A DNA stretch of 42,883 nucleotides from Hyphomicrobiaceae bacterium (GTDB lineage Bacteria; Pseudomonadota; Alphaproteobacteria; Rhizobiales; Hyphomicrobiaceae). The position numbers and the translations under genes were made by a program. Positions 35,063-42,883 of this stretch are shown here, in pieces (the stretch's first letter is position 1; every line of letters starts with the position of its first letter). The notes beneath the pieces are model-generated. The model ran no database searches. It had not been told where the DNA came from and saw only the letters and a list, made by a program, of their open reading frames with translations. Location of the stretch: the NCBI GenBank assembly GCA_025351355.1, contig JANXWC010000103.1, positions 1 through 42,883 on the forward strand, in the 5' to 3' direction.

Positions 35063-35638
35063 TTACGTACCGTAATACGAAACGATGTCGGCGAGTGCGG
35101 GACGCTCGCGATCTTCGGGGGGCGCCGCAGCCGACCCCACATAGACGAAACCGGCGACGCGTTCGTGATCGCCGAGACCAAGGCGCGATTTCACGCCGGG
35201 GCTGTAAGCGTACCAGCCTGTCAACCAGTTGCTGGCAAAGCCCAGCGCGTTGGCCGCAAGGCACAGATTGAAACACGCGGCACCCGCAGACAGGATCTGC
35301 TCCCAGTCCGGCGCGCCGGGATGCGATGTGACGCGACTGATCACGGCAACGACCAACGGCGCATCGAGGAAGCGGCCGCGCTCGATCTCCAACCGTTGTG
35401 GCGATGGCGGCTCGCGCTCCTCCAGCGCACACACTTCGGCGAGCACATCACCAAAGCGGGCGCGCGCGTCCCCCTCGAAGACGATGAAGCGCCACGGCAC
35501 CATCTTCTTATGATCAGGCACGCGCGACGCGGCGGTCAGGATCGATCGCAGCTGGGCCGCATCGGGTCCGGGTGGCCGCATTTGTGCCGGCTTGACGGAA
35601 CGCCGGGAGAGCAGAAAGTCGAGGAATTGGTTGGGCAT
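35063..35638 (-). CDS. Nitroreductase family protein
   Basis: A 191-residue FMN-dependent oxidoreductase. RRSVKPAQM at the N-terminus, then AASRVPDHKKMVPWRFIVFEG form the FMN-binding site. Helix SAGAACFNLCLAANALGFASNW and the C-terminal GFVYVGSAAAPPEDRERP also fit (YdjA-like subfamily). The natural substrate is unknown. GGAT lies 6-7 nt upstream of the ATG. It diverges from the vWA protein gene across 149 nt. Confidence 0.9.
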   Translation of the reverse strand: MPNQFLDFLLSRRSVKPAQMRPPGPDAAQLRSILTAASRVPDHKKMVPWRFIVFEGDARARFGDVLAEVCALEEREPPSPQRLEIERGRFLDAPLVVAVISRVTSHPGAPDWEQILSAGAACFNLCLAANALGFASNWLTGWYAYSPGVKSRLGLGDHERVAGFVYVGSAAAPPEDRERPALADIVSYYGT

Positions 35639-35787
35639 GGGCGATCCAGTCGTATTTCCAGCGACGCTGTTCGGACAATTGGCCTCGCTAAACCAATGCA
35701 GGCTGGAATACAATGCGGTACTATTCGAGCGGGTCGGCAGTTGCTGCAGTGCTTAGTGGCAGGGGGGCGGCATACGCCGGAAGCAGG

Positions 35788-37932
35788 ATGAGCAACAAGC
35801 CGCGTCTAAGCCGAATGACAATGTCGCATGCGTTGTCGCAGCGATGCGTCGCCGCCACGCTGTTGGCTGGCTTGCTGGCCTTGCCGATCACGGCGATGGC
35901 ACAAGGCGGCGCCGACGCGAAGCCGACGCCGCGCAGCGTGCTGATCTTCGACGGATCCGGGTCGATGTGGGGCAAGCTGGATGGCGACAAGCAGATCAAG
36001 CTCGCCCTGGCCCGCGACGCGGTGAAAGCGGCCGTCGGCAAGATGTCGCCGCAATCGACGCAGCTGGGCTTGATGTCGTTCGGGCACCGGCGTGCCGCCG
36101 ATTGCTCTGACGTGCAGGTGATTGCTCAGCCGGAAGCGGCAGCACCGCCCGCCTTCACCGAACGGATCATGACGCCATTGGAGAAACTCAATCCGCGCGG
36201 CAAGGGTCCGTTGACGGCGGCGCTGCGCGAAGCGGCCAGGCTGCTTGGCAAATCACCGGGCCCACGGAGCATCGTGCTGCTGCACGACGATCCCGACAAT
36301 TGCCAGCAGGACCCCTGCGCCGCGCTGGCAGAGCTGCAAGAGGCATCGCCCGGAATTGTTGTTCACGTGGTTGGGCTGGGCCTCAAGCCCGACGACGCCA
36401 ATCGTTATCAATGCCTGACGAAACCCACCGGCGGCCGCCACGTCAATGCGCAGGATGGCGCCGGGATCGCCGCCGGCATCGGCGATGTGCTGCAATTGGC
36501 GGCGTTGGGGACAACTGACGCGGCAGGCGTGGCCATCAAATTGGCGCCGGCCGCGATGCCCACGCCGCCGGTCGTCGTGGCAGCAATCATTGCCGCACCG
36601 ATCGCACCGGCAGTTGATCTTAGCCGTGAGGGACCGCCGGCCATTCGGGTGCGGGCGCTGGTCAGCAAGGACCAGTTGGCAGCGGGCCACCGGGTGCGCT
36701 GGCTGGTCAGCCGCGAACCGCCGCGCGAGGAGGTGGCGTCGGCCGCAAATACGGCGATCGAAACCGAGGGCGTCGATGCGGTCATTGCGGCCGAGCCGGG
36801 CAGCTACAAGGTGCGTGCGACAGCTGGCCTGGTGCAGGGCGAGACGACAGTTACGGTTGCCGCCAAGGGCCAGGCACTGGCCGAAGTGGTATTCAACGCT
36901 GGCGAAATACGCATCAAGGCGCCGCTGGCCGCCGATGCCACCGTGATGGTGGCCGAACGTGGCAACGGTACCAACGACAGCGACGGCAAGCGCTCAAACA
37001 AGCAACCGATTGCCGGCCGCCGCCTCGGCGTCTGGCCGCACGGGCAAACGAGCCTGCTGGTGCCCGCACGCGCGCTGCTGCTGACATTGGAACAAGGTGA
37101 GCTGCGCTCGACATGGCCAATTGAAGTCGCTGCGGGGCAGATCCGCGAGATCGACGTCGGCCAGGCCGGCGGGCGGGTCAACCTGGACCTGCAGGCCTCC
37201 GTCGGCCCGCCGATCGGCGGCAATGCTGCATTTGGCAATCAACCGGTCGTCTTCACGATCGAGGAAGATGACCCGGATGCACCGCGGGGCAGGCGCGAAC
37301 TTGCCCGCTCGGCGGCATCGACAGCCGAATTCGTGGTGGCACCGGGCACCTACATGATCGCAGCACGGCGTGGACCGCTGCAAGCCAGGGAGCGTATCGC
37401 CGTGGCCGCAGGTGAAGTCGTGCGCCGTTCACTGCCGCTCGTCGCCAGCCGGATCGTGATCAGTGCCCGCCTGGGCAAGGCCGCGCCCGTGCAAGCGGAC
37501 GGACCGGCAGACAGCTTTCTGCTGACAAGCCTCGACGACGACCGCGACGCGACGGTCGTGCTCGCCGGTCCAGCGGCCATCGCCGACGTGCCGCCCGGAC
37601 GTTATAAAGTTGAGGCACGTCGCAATAATGCCGCCATAAAGGCGGAACAAGTCATTGATGTACGCGCCGGCGAATATCGTGCGGTCACGCTGGAATACCT
37701 GGCCGGGGAGTTGCGCCTGGAAATTGCAGCCAGCAGCGCCGACACCTTCGAGCCAGCGACATGGCGCGTCGTCGACGCCAACGGGCGGATGGTCGGCAGC
37801 GGCGATACATCGAATACGTCACAACTGTTGGCGGCGGGCCGGTATTCGTTGCGCTCGGAGGTCAATGGGAAGCGACGCGAGCAGGCCATAGAAATCCGGC
37901 CCGGGGAGGTCAGCATCGTCCGTCTGGAATAA
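35788..37932 (+). CDS. Secreted von Willebrand A-domain protein with beta-sandwich repeats
   Basis: A 714-residue exported protein. The signal peptide ends near residue 38 (LPITAMAQ). A vWA domain (about 48-245) has a MIDAS motif D55-G-S57-G-S59 followed by MWGK, and GHRRAADCSD. From about residue 300 to the end there are three to four repeats of a beta-sandwich module with the pattern PG.Y.V.A........(I/V).V.AGE......L..G.(I/L).I. No sortase or membrane anchor is seen. AAGCAGG precedes the ATG at 35788; 35815 is an alternative start. It is followed 23 nt later by a protein made of the same module. The ligand is unknown. Confidence 0.8.
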   Translation: MSNKPRLSRMTMSHALSQRCVAATLLAGLLALPITAMAQGGADAKPTPRSVLIFDGSGSMWGKLDGDKQIKLALARDAVKAAVGKMSPQSTQLGLMSFGHRRAADCSDVQVIAQPEAAAPPAFTERIMTPLEKLNPRGKGPLTAALREAARLLGKSPGPRSIVLLHDDPDNCQQDPCAALAELQEASPGIVVHVVGLGLKPDDANRYQCLTKPTGGRHVNAQDGAGIAAGIGDVLQLAALGTTDAAGVAIKLAPAAMPTPPVVVAAIIAAPIAPAVDLSREGPPAIRVRALVSKDQLAAGHRVRWLVSREPPREEVASAANTAIETEGVDAVIAAEPGSYKVRATAGLVQGETTVTVAAKGQALAEVVFNAGEIRIKAPLAADATVMVAERGNGTNDSDGKRSNKQPIAGRRLGVWPHGQTSLLVPARALLLTLEQGELRSTWPIEVAAGQIREIDVGQAGGRVNLDLQASVGPPIGGNAAFGNQPVVFTIEEDDPDAPRGRRELARSAASTAEFVVAPGTYMIAARRGPLQARERIAVAAGEVVRRSLPLVASRIVISARLGKAAPVQADGPADSFLLTSLDDDRDATVVLAGPAAIADVPPGRYKVEARRNNAAIKAEQVIDVRAGEYRAVTLEYLAGELRLEIAASSADTFEPATWRVVDANGRMVGSGDTSNTSQLLAAGRYSLRSEVNGKRREQAIEIRPGEVSIVRLE

Positions 37933-37955
37933 TCGAAGAGGCAGAACAATTGGGA

Positions 37956-38909
37956 ATGGGGATGCGACAGTCGGAGGGGATAAAACGCCCGGCGGTGGCC
38001 AGCAGCGGTGGCGGGTGGTGCATCGTTGGGAAAACGATGATTTTGGCACTGGCAGTGCTGTTAGGCTGTCCGTTGTCGGCCATGGCGCAATCAGCGGCGC
38101 CGGCGGTCAACAGCAGCGCCGTAACACGCAGCGCGCCTGTCAGTTCGGGCGTGAGCGTGGCCTTGTCGGCTATCCTGACCGAGGACGGCCAGCCGATCGA
38201 CCAGGGCATGATCTGGCACGTGTTCCGCGACGCGGCCGGCGGTGACGGCAAGCGGCAACTGCTGTCGCAGCACAAGGATGCGGCACCACGGCTGAAGCTC
38301 GAGCCCGGCGAATATATCGTCAACGCCGCCTTCGGCCGGGCGACGTTGACGCGAAAGATCGTGGTCGAGGCAGGCAAGCCTTTGGCCGAAGTGTTCAATC
38401 TCAATGCCGGTGGGCTGCGCATCAGGGCAGTGCTGGCCGGCGGCGAAGCAGCCCCCGAGCGGGCGGTCGTGCTCGACGTACTCAACCAGGAGCGCGATCA
38501 GGCGGGCAATCGCGTGAAGGTGATAAGCGGCGCGCGGCCGGGGTTGATCATTCGGCTCAATGCCGGTTCATATCAGGTCGTGTCGACGTACGGCGATGCC
38601 AATGCGCGGGTACGCGCCGACGTCACCGTCGAAGCCGGCAAGCTGACCGACGCGACACTTGTGCAAACCGGTGCCAAGATGACGTTCAAGCTGGTCGGTC
38701 ATGAGGGCGGTGAGGCACTGGCCGATGTGTCCTGGGCGATCATCAATACCAAGGCCGAGACCGTCAAGGAAGCGGTGGGCGCCATTCCCACCCATATCCT
38801 GGCAGCGGGCCGCTACGCGGTACTCGCCAAGCACCAGAACCGCACCTTCCGCGCCGAATTCACCGCCAAAGCCGGCGAAGCCGCCGTCGTCGAAGTGGTG
38901 GCACGATGA
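37956..38909 (+). CDS. Exported beta-sandwich repeat protein
   Basis: A 317-residue protein. A hydrophobic stretch MILALAVLLGCPLSAMAQ (about residues 28-45) acts as the signal peptide; ATG 38037 might be the real start. The mature part has three modules of the type seen in the preceding gene: EPGEYIVNAAFGRATL, NAGSYQVVSTYGDANA and AAGRYAVLAKHQNRTF, each followed by an AG(K/E) turn. It lacks the vWA domain. The two genes are probably cotranscribed and arose by module duplication. The last 16 codons are part of the 50-bp direct repeat at 38858-38907, whose second copy is at 41408. Confidence 0.75.
   Translation: MGMRQSEGIKRPAVASSGGGWCIVGKTMILALAVLLGCPLSAMAQSAAPAVNSSAVTRSAPVSSGVSVALSAILTEDGQPIDQGMIWHVFRDAAGGDGKRQLLSQHKDAAPRLKLEPGEYIVNAAFGRATLTRKIVVEAGKPLAEVFNLNAGGLRIRAVLAGGEAAPERAVVLDVLNQERDQAGNRVKVISGARPGLIIRLNAGSYQVVSTYGDANARVRADVTVEAGKLTDATLVQTGAKMTFKLVGHEGGEALADVSWAIINTKAETVKEAVGAIPTHILAAGRYAVLAKHQNRTFRAEFTAKAGEAAVVEVVAR
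38858..38907 (+). repeat. Left copy of perfect 50-bp direct repeat (3' end of host gene)
   Basis: The 50 bases starting ATTCACCGCCAAAGCC and ending GGTGGCACGAT recur without a mismatch at 41408-41457. This copy is the last 16 codons of the upstream beta-sandwich gene plus the first base of its TGA stop. The two copies bracket the patatin cassette, like attL and attR. Confidence 0.9.
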
Positions 38910-38947
38910 TCTGACGGGTCGGCTGTGAAACGACCGCTCCGAGAGTG

Positions 38948-39172
38948 TCAGTCATTCTTGCCGCTTTGGTCGATCAGCTGGCGCATGATGCCCTCGATCT
39001 TGCTTCTACTGTCGGGTGAGACCGGACCGCGCAGAACTTCCCGCGCCATCGCAATGGCTTCGCGGCGGTTTTGGATCCGATCGCCGTCGGCAGATACCGC
39101 AGGAGCATGGTTCGGCGTTTCGGGGATCGCGCCAGCATTTGGGCTCTGATTGGTCTGGGGTTGTTTAGCCAT
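38948..39172 (-). CDS. Small hypothetical protein coupled to patatin gene
   Basis: A 74-residue soluble protein, polar at the N-terminus (QPQTNQSPNAGAIPETPNH) with a helical C-terminal half (RREAIAMAREVLRGPVSPDS, then IEGIMRQLIDQ). AGGAG lies 7 nt before the ATG. It begins only 4 nt after the patatin stop, so it must be made from the same mRNA. I recognise no family. It could be an adaptor or immunity partner of the phospholipase, an inference from coupling. Confidence 0.6.
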   Translation of the reverse strand: MAKQPQTNQSPNAGAIPETPNHAPAVSADGDRIQNRREAIAMAREVLRGPVSPDSRSKIEGIMRQLIDQSGKND

Positions 39173-39176
39173 TGCT

Positions 39177-41285
39177 TCACTCCTGAGTTGACCGCTCGAC
39201 AAACTCTTCCAACGCTTGCAATTGATCAACGTTCCATTTTTCGACCGCGAGTTCATACTCGTCGAAAAGCGTTAATAACCTCAAGTCCTGGCTCAATCTG
39301 GCGATATCTAGACCGCGATCGGCGACGTCGGGGTTCGCGCCGACCGCGATATCCGTCAAGCTGATGTCGGCTTCGACTAACACCACCATCCAACGGGGAT
39401 TGCGCACATGCAGCTGCGATCCAACCTCTTCGCCGGGTGGTTCCATGTCCAGGCGTCGGCTCATCGCCCATTGCGACTGCCAACAGCAGTAGCTTAGGCG
39501 GCGATCCACCGCGACGGTTTCACCGTTCGGTGCCATTCGCCACATCAATTTACGAGAATCGAATTTTCCGAGGGTGATCAACTCGGCAATATGGAGCAGT
39601 TTCGCGGGTGCTTTATCGTTCCAGGCTTTTCCAGGCAGCGAATGCGAGCCGTCGAACGTCATTTCGTTATCGACGTGTTCAGCGTCGGGATTACTCGAGT
39701 AAACCTGATATTTCTTCAGTCCATTCTGGCCGAAGTTGACAGGGCGCAACAACGACACCCGAATGTTGGGCCGCGTAACATTGGCGGGACCGCCGCGGAT
39801 GGCGTGACTGGTTTTGGTCAAGTCGGCCAAACCGATCGCCAGATTTCTCGCCGCATTACCATGCGTCTCCCGCCGGCGGGCTCGCACGTCGATCTGCCCT
39901 CGAACCACCCGCTCCGCACGATTGATTTCGGTCGAAGCGCGGTCGTAGTCCATATCGAAATCGAGCAACCCCACGGGATTATTCGCGTTCGGCTCGTGCA
40001 CAAACGCGGCATTGCGGGTGCGGCGGGTTTCGAGCGGACCCGAACCAAACATCGCCGTATTCACCAGTGCGCCAACCCTTTCGGCAAAATTGCGCAAAGG
40101 ATATCTAATATTACTGATCGTTCCAAACGACATGGCGATCAGATCAGGATTAGCGGCGCGCGCCATATCGCTGGTCCACAGCGGAAAATTCGACGTAATT
40201 GCGCCGTCGACGTAATAATTGTCTGCAAGCACTTCCTGGTTATTTATTTTTTCGGCCTTTTTCATTCGGAACGGCTTGAACAATATTGGAATTGAGCAGG
40301 ACGCGGCGACGGCTTCGGCGATTAGTACCTTAGGCGTATTGTTTATCGAAAATTTTTCCAACCTTCCTGTCGTTATATTGGAGGCGATCAACGCAAGACT
40401 GATCGGTTTGCCAAAGCCAGCGGGCAATGCAGTTCCGTTATCAACGCGTTTTATATAATCATCCAGATCAGCAAATGTTACGGTTCTGGTATATTTTCTG
40501 CTTTTTATCTGTTTGTGCAGTTCTTTTATTTTTGCGTCGTCATAGCCCTTCATTGGGACCGCGAAACACAAATCGAGCCGGTCAGCAAGGCGCGCGGCGC
40601 TCCCAAGACCGGCAACAAGACCGGACAATCCATGACGAATCGTCTTCCACACCGCGAAGGCAAAAACTAAACTTGCTAATAGTGCCGCTTGCAAATGTTG
40701 TTCCGGCCCCAAGCGGTAGAACCACATAAATCCAATCAGCAACGCCACTGGGAATAATACCATACTTACGGCGAGCAGCGGCAGTGTCAGGTTTACGAAC
40801 CTCGATCGCGATTTGCTCGCGCTGACCATCCGTATCGCCAAGCGCTGGCGCCGGTTGAAGAGGTTGATCAGTTGGGCGACCCCGGCATTTTCCAAAACAA
40901 TTGAGCCAGTGTTGCGTTGCAGTGGTGTTTTGCGCCTGTCAAAAACTTGAACCAGCTTGCTGAACCACCCGTTCCCCGGCGCGGAGGAATTGGTGGGTGT
41001 CAGGTCAAGCATCTGGTGGGCTTGGTATCCAACGGCCTGCAGCGACGCGACAAGCCCGCCCATGCTGGTGCCGTTGACGCCCAGCACGTTGTAAATCGGC
41101 AAGGCCTCGTAGTCTTTCTCGCCTTCTCGTCGGGACGCTTCCAGCACGCGCAACGCACCGAGGTGCCAAATACCACGCGCGCCGCCGCCTTCGTAGGTCA
41201 CAACGACGTCCACGGGCTGCCTCCGAAACGGATCCGCCCCCGGCCGGAACCAGTCAAAATCTGTCACTGAAATGCAGCGGACCAT
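39177..41285 (-). CDS. Patatin-like phospholipase with internal transmembrane segment
   Basis: A 702-residue patatin-fold lipid hydrolase. The oxyanion hole is G33-G-G-A-R-G38, the nucleophile elbow is G72-T-S74-M-G76, and the catalytic aspartate lies in D360-G-A. Between the halves (about residues 160-240) is an insertion with two membrane helices (about 164-190 and 198-220), so the enzyme is membrane-bound. A C-terminal region of about 300 residues is unlike any domain I know. Codon use is clearly AT-richer than its neighbours, with frequent AATATT and TTATTT runs. The start at 41285 precedes DFDWFRPG; the frame stays open to 41402. It lies in a cassette flanked by 50-bp repeats. Confidence 0.8.
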   Translation of the reverse strand: MVRCISVTDFDWFRPGADPFRRQPVDVVVTYEGGGARGIWHLGALRVLEASRREGEKDYEALPIYNVLGVNGTSMGGLVASLQAVGYQAHQMLDLTPTNSSAPGNGWFSKLVQVFDRRKTPLQRNTGSIVLENAGVAQLINLFNRRQRLAIRMVSASKSRSRFVNLTLPLLAVSMVLFPVALLIGFMWFYRLGPEQHLQAALLASLVFAFAVWKTIRHGLSGLVAGLGSAARLADRLDLCFAVPMKGYDDAKIKELHKQIKSRKYTRTVTFADLDDYIKRVDNGTALPAGFGKPISLALIASNITTGRLEKFSINNTPKVLIAEAVAASCSIPILFKPFRMKKAEKINNQEVLADNYYVDGAITSNFPLWTSDMARAANPDLIAMSFGTISNIRYPLRNFAERVGALVNTAMFGSGPLETRRTRNAAFVHEPNANNPVGLLDFDMDYDRASTEINRAERVVRGQIDVRARRRETHGNAARNLAIGLADLTKTSHAIRGGPANVTRPNIRVSLLRPVNFGQNGLKKYQVYSSNPDAEHVDNEMTFDGSHSLPGKAWNDKAPAKLLHIAELITLGKFDSRKLMWRMAPNGETVAVDRRLSYCCWQSQWAMSRRLDMEPPGEEVGSQLHVRNPRWMVVLVEADISLTDIAVGANPDVADRGLDIARLSQDLRLLTLFDEYELAVEKWNVDQLQALEEFVERSTQE

Positions 41286-41407
41286 AGATTTATGGGCCGC
41301 CCCCCGAAAAATGCATCCAAACGCATAGTCACGCCCAAGGATTGTGTATGTCAAGGTAACGAGCGCCGGCACCGCTGACGCAGAGCAGAACTTCGTCCGC
41401 ACTGGTT
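41286..41407. promoter_or_regulatory. Upstream region of the patatin gene
   Basis: These 122 bp lie between the patatin start and the right 50-bp repeat, and must hold the cassette's own promoter if it has one. No clear -35/-10 pair stands out. The patatin frame itself stays open through it without a better start. Confidence 0.35.
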
Positions 41408-41457
41408 ATTCACCGCCAAAGCCGGCGAAGCCGCCGTCGTCGAAGTGGTGGCACGAT
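41408..41457 (+). repeat. Right copy of perfect 50-bp direct repeat
   Basis: Identical to 38858-38907. It is followed by AAG, so if joined to the host gene the reading frame would end in TAA at the same codon. No gene body precedes this copy, so it is a duplicated 3' end, not a second gene. Confidence 0.9.
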
Positions 41458-41725
41458 AAGCGTTGGTCCAAAAAGTTTGCGAGGCGCGGCTACTGAATGC
41501 CTCGCCAAGGGCTTCAGACGGGCCATGGACGCCGGCAGCGGCGTCGGTGATAGGTGGTGTAGCCAACGAACTGCAAAACCTGTCCAACAGCAAATTTAAC
41601 CGCAAGGTTTTGAAATCGCCGATTTTACCACATCTCGCCACACCGAACGGTCTTAATGTTTGCCGCCGATGATCCGCAAGTGATAGGTGTCGCCTGCCGT
41701 CGCCCCCCTCGGACCACCCGCCGTC
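41458..41725. other. Gene-free region after the cassette
   Basis: A 268-bp spacer between the right repeat and the glycosylase gene. It was probably the original downstream flank of the beta-sandwich gene. The single open frame in it (41463-41672) has no family features. Confidence 0.4.
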
Positions 41726-42667
41726 ATGACCGACACCACCGATGCCTTAACCATCGCGCCCGCCCTGCGCCTGCTCGACTGGTATCAGTCGATGGGTGTT
41801 GATGTCGCGTTGGGCGCCGAACCGATCAATTGGCTGGCTCGCGGCGCCGTCAAACCTGGCGCCGATTTCCTAATGCCTCGCACGGTGGAGGTGGCGCGGC
41901 GCGCGGCATCAGCGCCGGCTCGTCCGGCTGACGCTGCCTCAGCCCGCACTTTGCGTCAGCCGGCCCCGCCCCCCGCCGCGCCACAGGCCGAACGGCGCGC
42001 GGCGCCTTCTATAGCCACACCAACGGCGCCCCCGCCGTCTGTGCGCGCTTTTGTGGCCACCGCGCCGGATGCTGCCGTGGCTGCTGCGCGCAAAGCTGCC
42101 GCTGGGGCCGCGACGCTCGATGCCTTGGCGGAGGCCTTGGCGACGTTCGATGGTTGCGGCCTGAAGGCAACGGCCAAGAACCTCTGTTTCTATCGCGGGG
42201 CGGCACACGCCCGCCTCATGATCGTCGGCGAGGCACCGGGCCGCGAGGATGATCTGGCCGGTGCGCCATTCAATGGCGCTGCCGGCGAGCTGCTTGAAAA
42301 GATGCTGGTAGCCATCGGAGCCACGTCGGCTGCGTGTCACCTCAGCAACGCCGTCTACTGGCGCCCGCCCGGCAATCGACATCCGACCCCCCATGAACTC
42401 GACGTATGCCAACCCTTTTTGGAACGCCAAGTGGCCCTGGTGCGGCCGGACATCCTGCTGCTGCTCGGTGCCGCGGCAGCGCGGCAGGTGATGGACACCA
42501 GCGACGGCATCATGCGCGTGCGCGGGAAGTGGCGCGCACAGGAAATCGGCGGTCATTCCGTGCGCGCCATCGCCAGCCTCGCACCGACCTATCTCCTGAA
42601 GTCGCCGCTGGCCAAACAGAATGCGTGGCGCGACTTCCTCGCCATCAAGGCGGCATTGGCTAAATGA
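41726..42667 (+). CDS. Uracil-DNA glycosylase, family 4-like
   Basis: A 313-residue glycosylase. An Ala/Pro-rich linker (about residues 55-125) separates an N-terminal segment from the catalytic domain (135-313). Motif A is MIVGEAPGREDDLAG; PFNGAAGELLEKML and LSNAVYWRPPGNRHPTPHE follow. The last motif reads SLAPTYLLKSP, whereas family 4 enzymes usually have a histidine-proline pair (HPAYLLR) at this point; here A286 replaces it. The iron-sulfur cysteines are partly present (C144, C154, C228). It removes uracil from DNA in the usual form; activity here is uncertain. ATG 41726 is chosen as the start of homology. Confidence 0.85.
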   Translation: MTDTTDALTIAPALRLLDWYQSMGVDVALGAEPINWLARGAVKPGADFLMPRTVEVARRAASAPARPADAASARTLRQPAPPPAAPQAERRAAPSIATPTAPPPSVRAFVATAPDAAVAAARKAAAGAATLDALAEALATFDGCGLKATAKNLCFYRGAAHARLMIVGEAPGREDDLAGAPFNGAAGELLEKMLVAIGATSAACHLSNAVYWRPPGNRHPTPHELDVCQPFLERQVALVRPDILLLLGAAAARQVMDTSDGIMRVRGKWRAQEIGGHSVRAIASLAPTYLLKSPLAKQNAWRDFLAIKAALAK

Positions 42668-42727
42668 CAGCCCGCTGATCGCCGACTCTCCCGTCCTTTA
42701 GCTATTGTTCTCTGGTAATAACCGCGC

Positions 42728-42883
42728 ATGGATCTTGCATATCTCAGCTGGCCCGCGGGCCTGATAACGAGCGGCGCGGTGATTGGATTTCTGGTCGGCA
42801 TGACCGGCGTCGGCGCCGGCTCGGTAACGACGTCGCTGCTGATCTCGGTGTTCGGCGTCGCGCCGACGGCAGCCGTCGGCACC
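42728..42883 (+). CDS. TauE/SafE-type (TSUP) membrane transporter, N-terminal part
   Basis: The first 52 residues of a membrane protein that runs off the window. The helix GLITSGAVIGFLVGMTGVGA followed by GSVTTSLLISVFGVAPTAAVGT is the first repeat signature of the TSUP (TauE/SafE/YfcA) family, which exports sulfite, sulfonates or related anions. The substrate cannot be told from this part. It begins 60 nt after the glycosylase gene. Confidence 0.85.
   Translation, partial: MDLAYLSWPAGLITSGAVIGFLVGMTGVGAGSVTTSLLISVFGVAPTAAVGT

Noticed and set aside
39591-40295. 234-codon plus-strand frame inside the patatin gene
   Set aside because: No start signal or recognisable domain; the minus strand has all patatin motifs.

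Overview
The window reads as the chromosome of a GC-rich alphaproteobacterium of the Hyphomicrobiales (Rhizobiales). The grounds are family-level: a complete fix-type cbb3 oxidase set, a rhizobial-type L-asparaginase, a phasin, a PF10276-like zinc-finger protein, and the order usp - nfu - nitroreductase - tsaB - rimI - miaB. The genus cannot be fixed from the sequence alone. No CRISPR array, prophage, integrase or plasmid origin is visible.

Region 1 (1-19,320) is a microaerobic respiration and stress block. It begins with the 5' end of an IS5-type transposase at the left edge and ends at a tRNA-Ala(GGC) gene. Leftmost is a minus-strand run: an FNR/FixK-type regulator without the FNR cysteine cluster, a conserved unknown protein, a tandem universal stress protein, another conserved protein and a two-helix membrane protein. 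An OmpR-type response regulator and a hybrid histidine kinase follow, converging with a 14-nt overlap. Next comes a minus-strand phasin - Hsp20 - triple-BON operon facing a small DUF2892 membrane protein. A small cytochrome c then diverges from ccoNOQP-ccoGHIS, which runs without a break into a DUF2189 membrane protein. A Mg-ATPase remnant and a Spy/CpxP-like periplasmic protein close the block. Four TTG(A/C)-N6-TCAA palindromes (8083, 8932, 9119, 19096) lie upstream of these genes. They suggest that the local FixK-like regulator, or another one in the cell, switches on the oxidase, the cytochrome, the phasin/chaperone operon and the Spy protein together at low oxygen.

Region 2 (19,321-31,470) is mostly housekeeping: a TPR periplasmic protein, an NMT1-type substrate-binding protein, a universal stress protein, an Nfu iron-sulfur carrier, a RutE-like nitroreductase, tsaB-rimI (tRNA t6A synthesis and S18 acetylation) and miaB (ms2i6A). 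After miaB the expected neighbours are missing. Instead there are an FAD monooxygenase coupled to a zinc-finger protein, an alpha/beta hydrolase and a rhizobial-type L-asparaginase preceded by a conspicuous palindrome.

Region 3 (31,471-42,883) is more accessory: a GatA-like amidase ending in a strong bidirectional terminator, two tandem paralogous lipoproteins, a flavin reductase, a nitroreductase, and a pair of secreted proteins built from the same beta-sandwich repeat (one with a von Willebrand A domain). The 3' end of the second of these is duplicated as a perfect 50-bp direct repeat. Between the two copies lies an AT-richer 2.5-kb cassette holding a membrane-inserted patatin-like phospholipase and a 74-residue protein. 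This looks like a small mobile or integrated unit, possibly for defence or lipid remodelling, and is the most unusual object in the window. A family-4-like uracil-DNA glycosylase and the start of a TauE/SafE-type transporter end the window.
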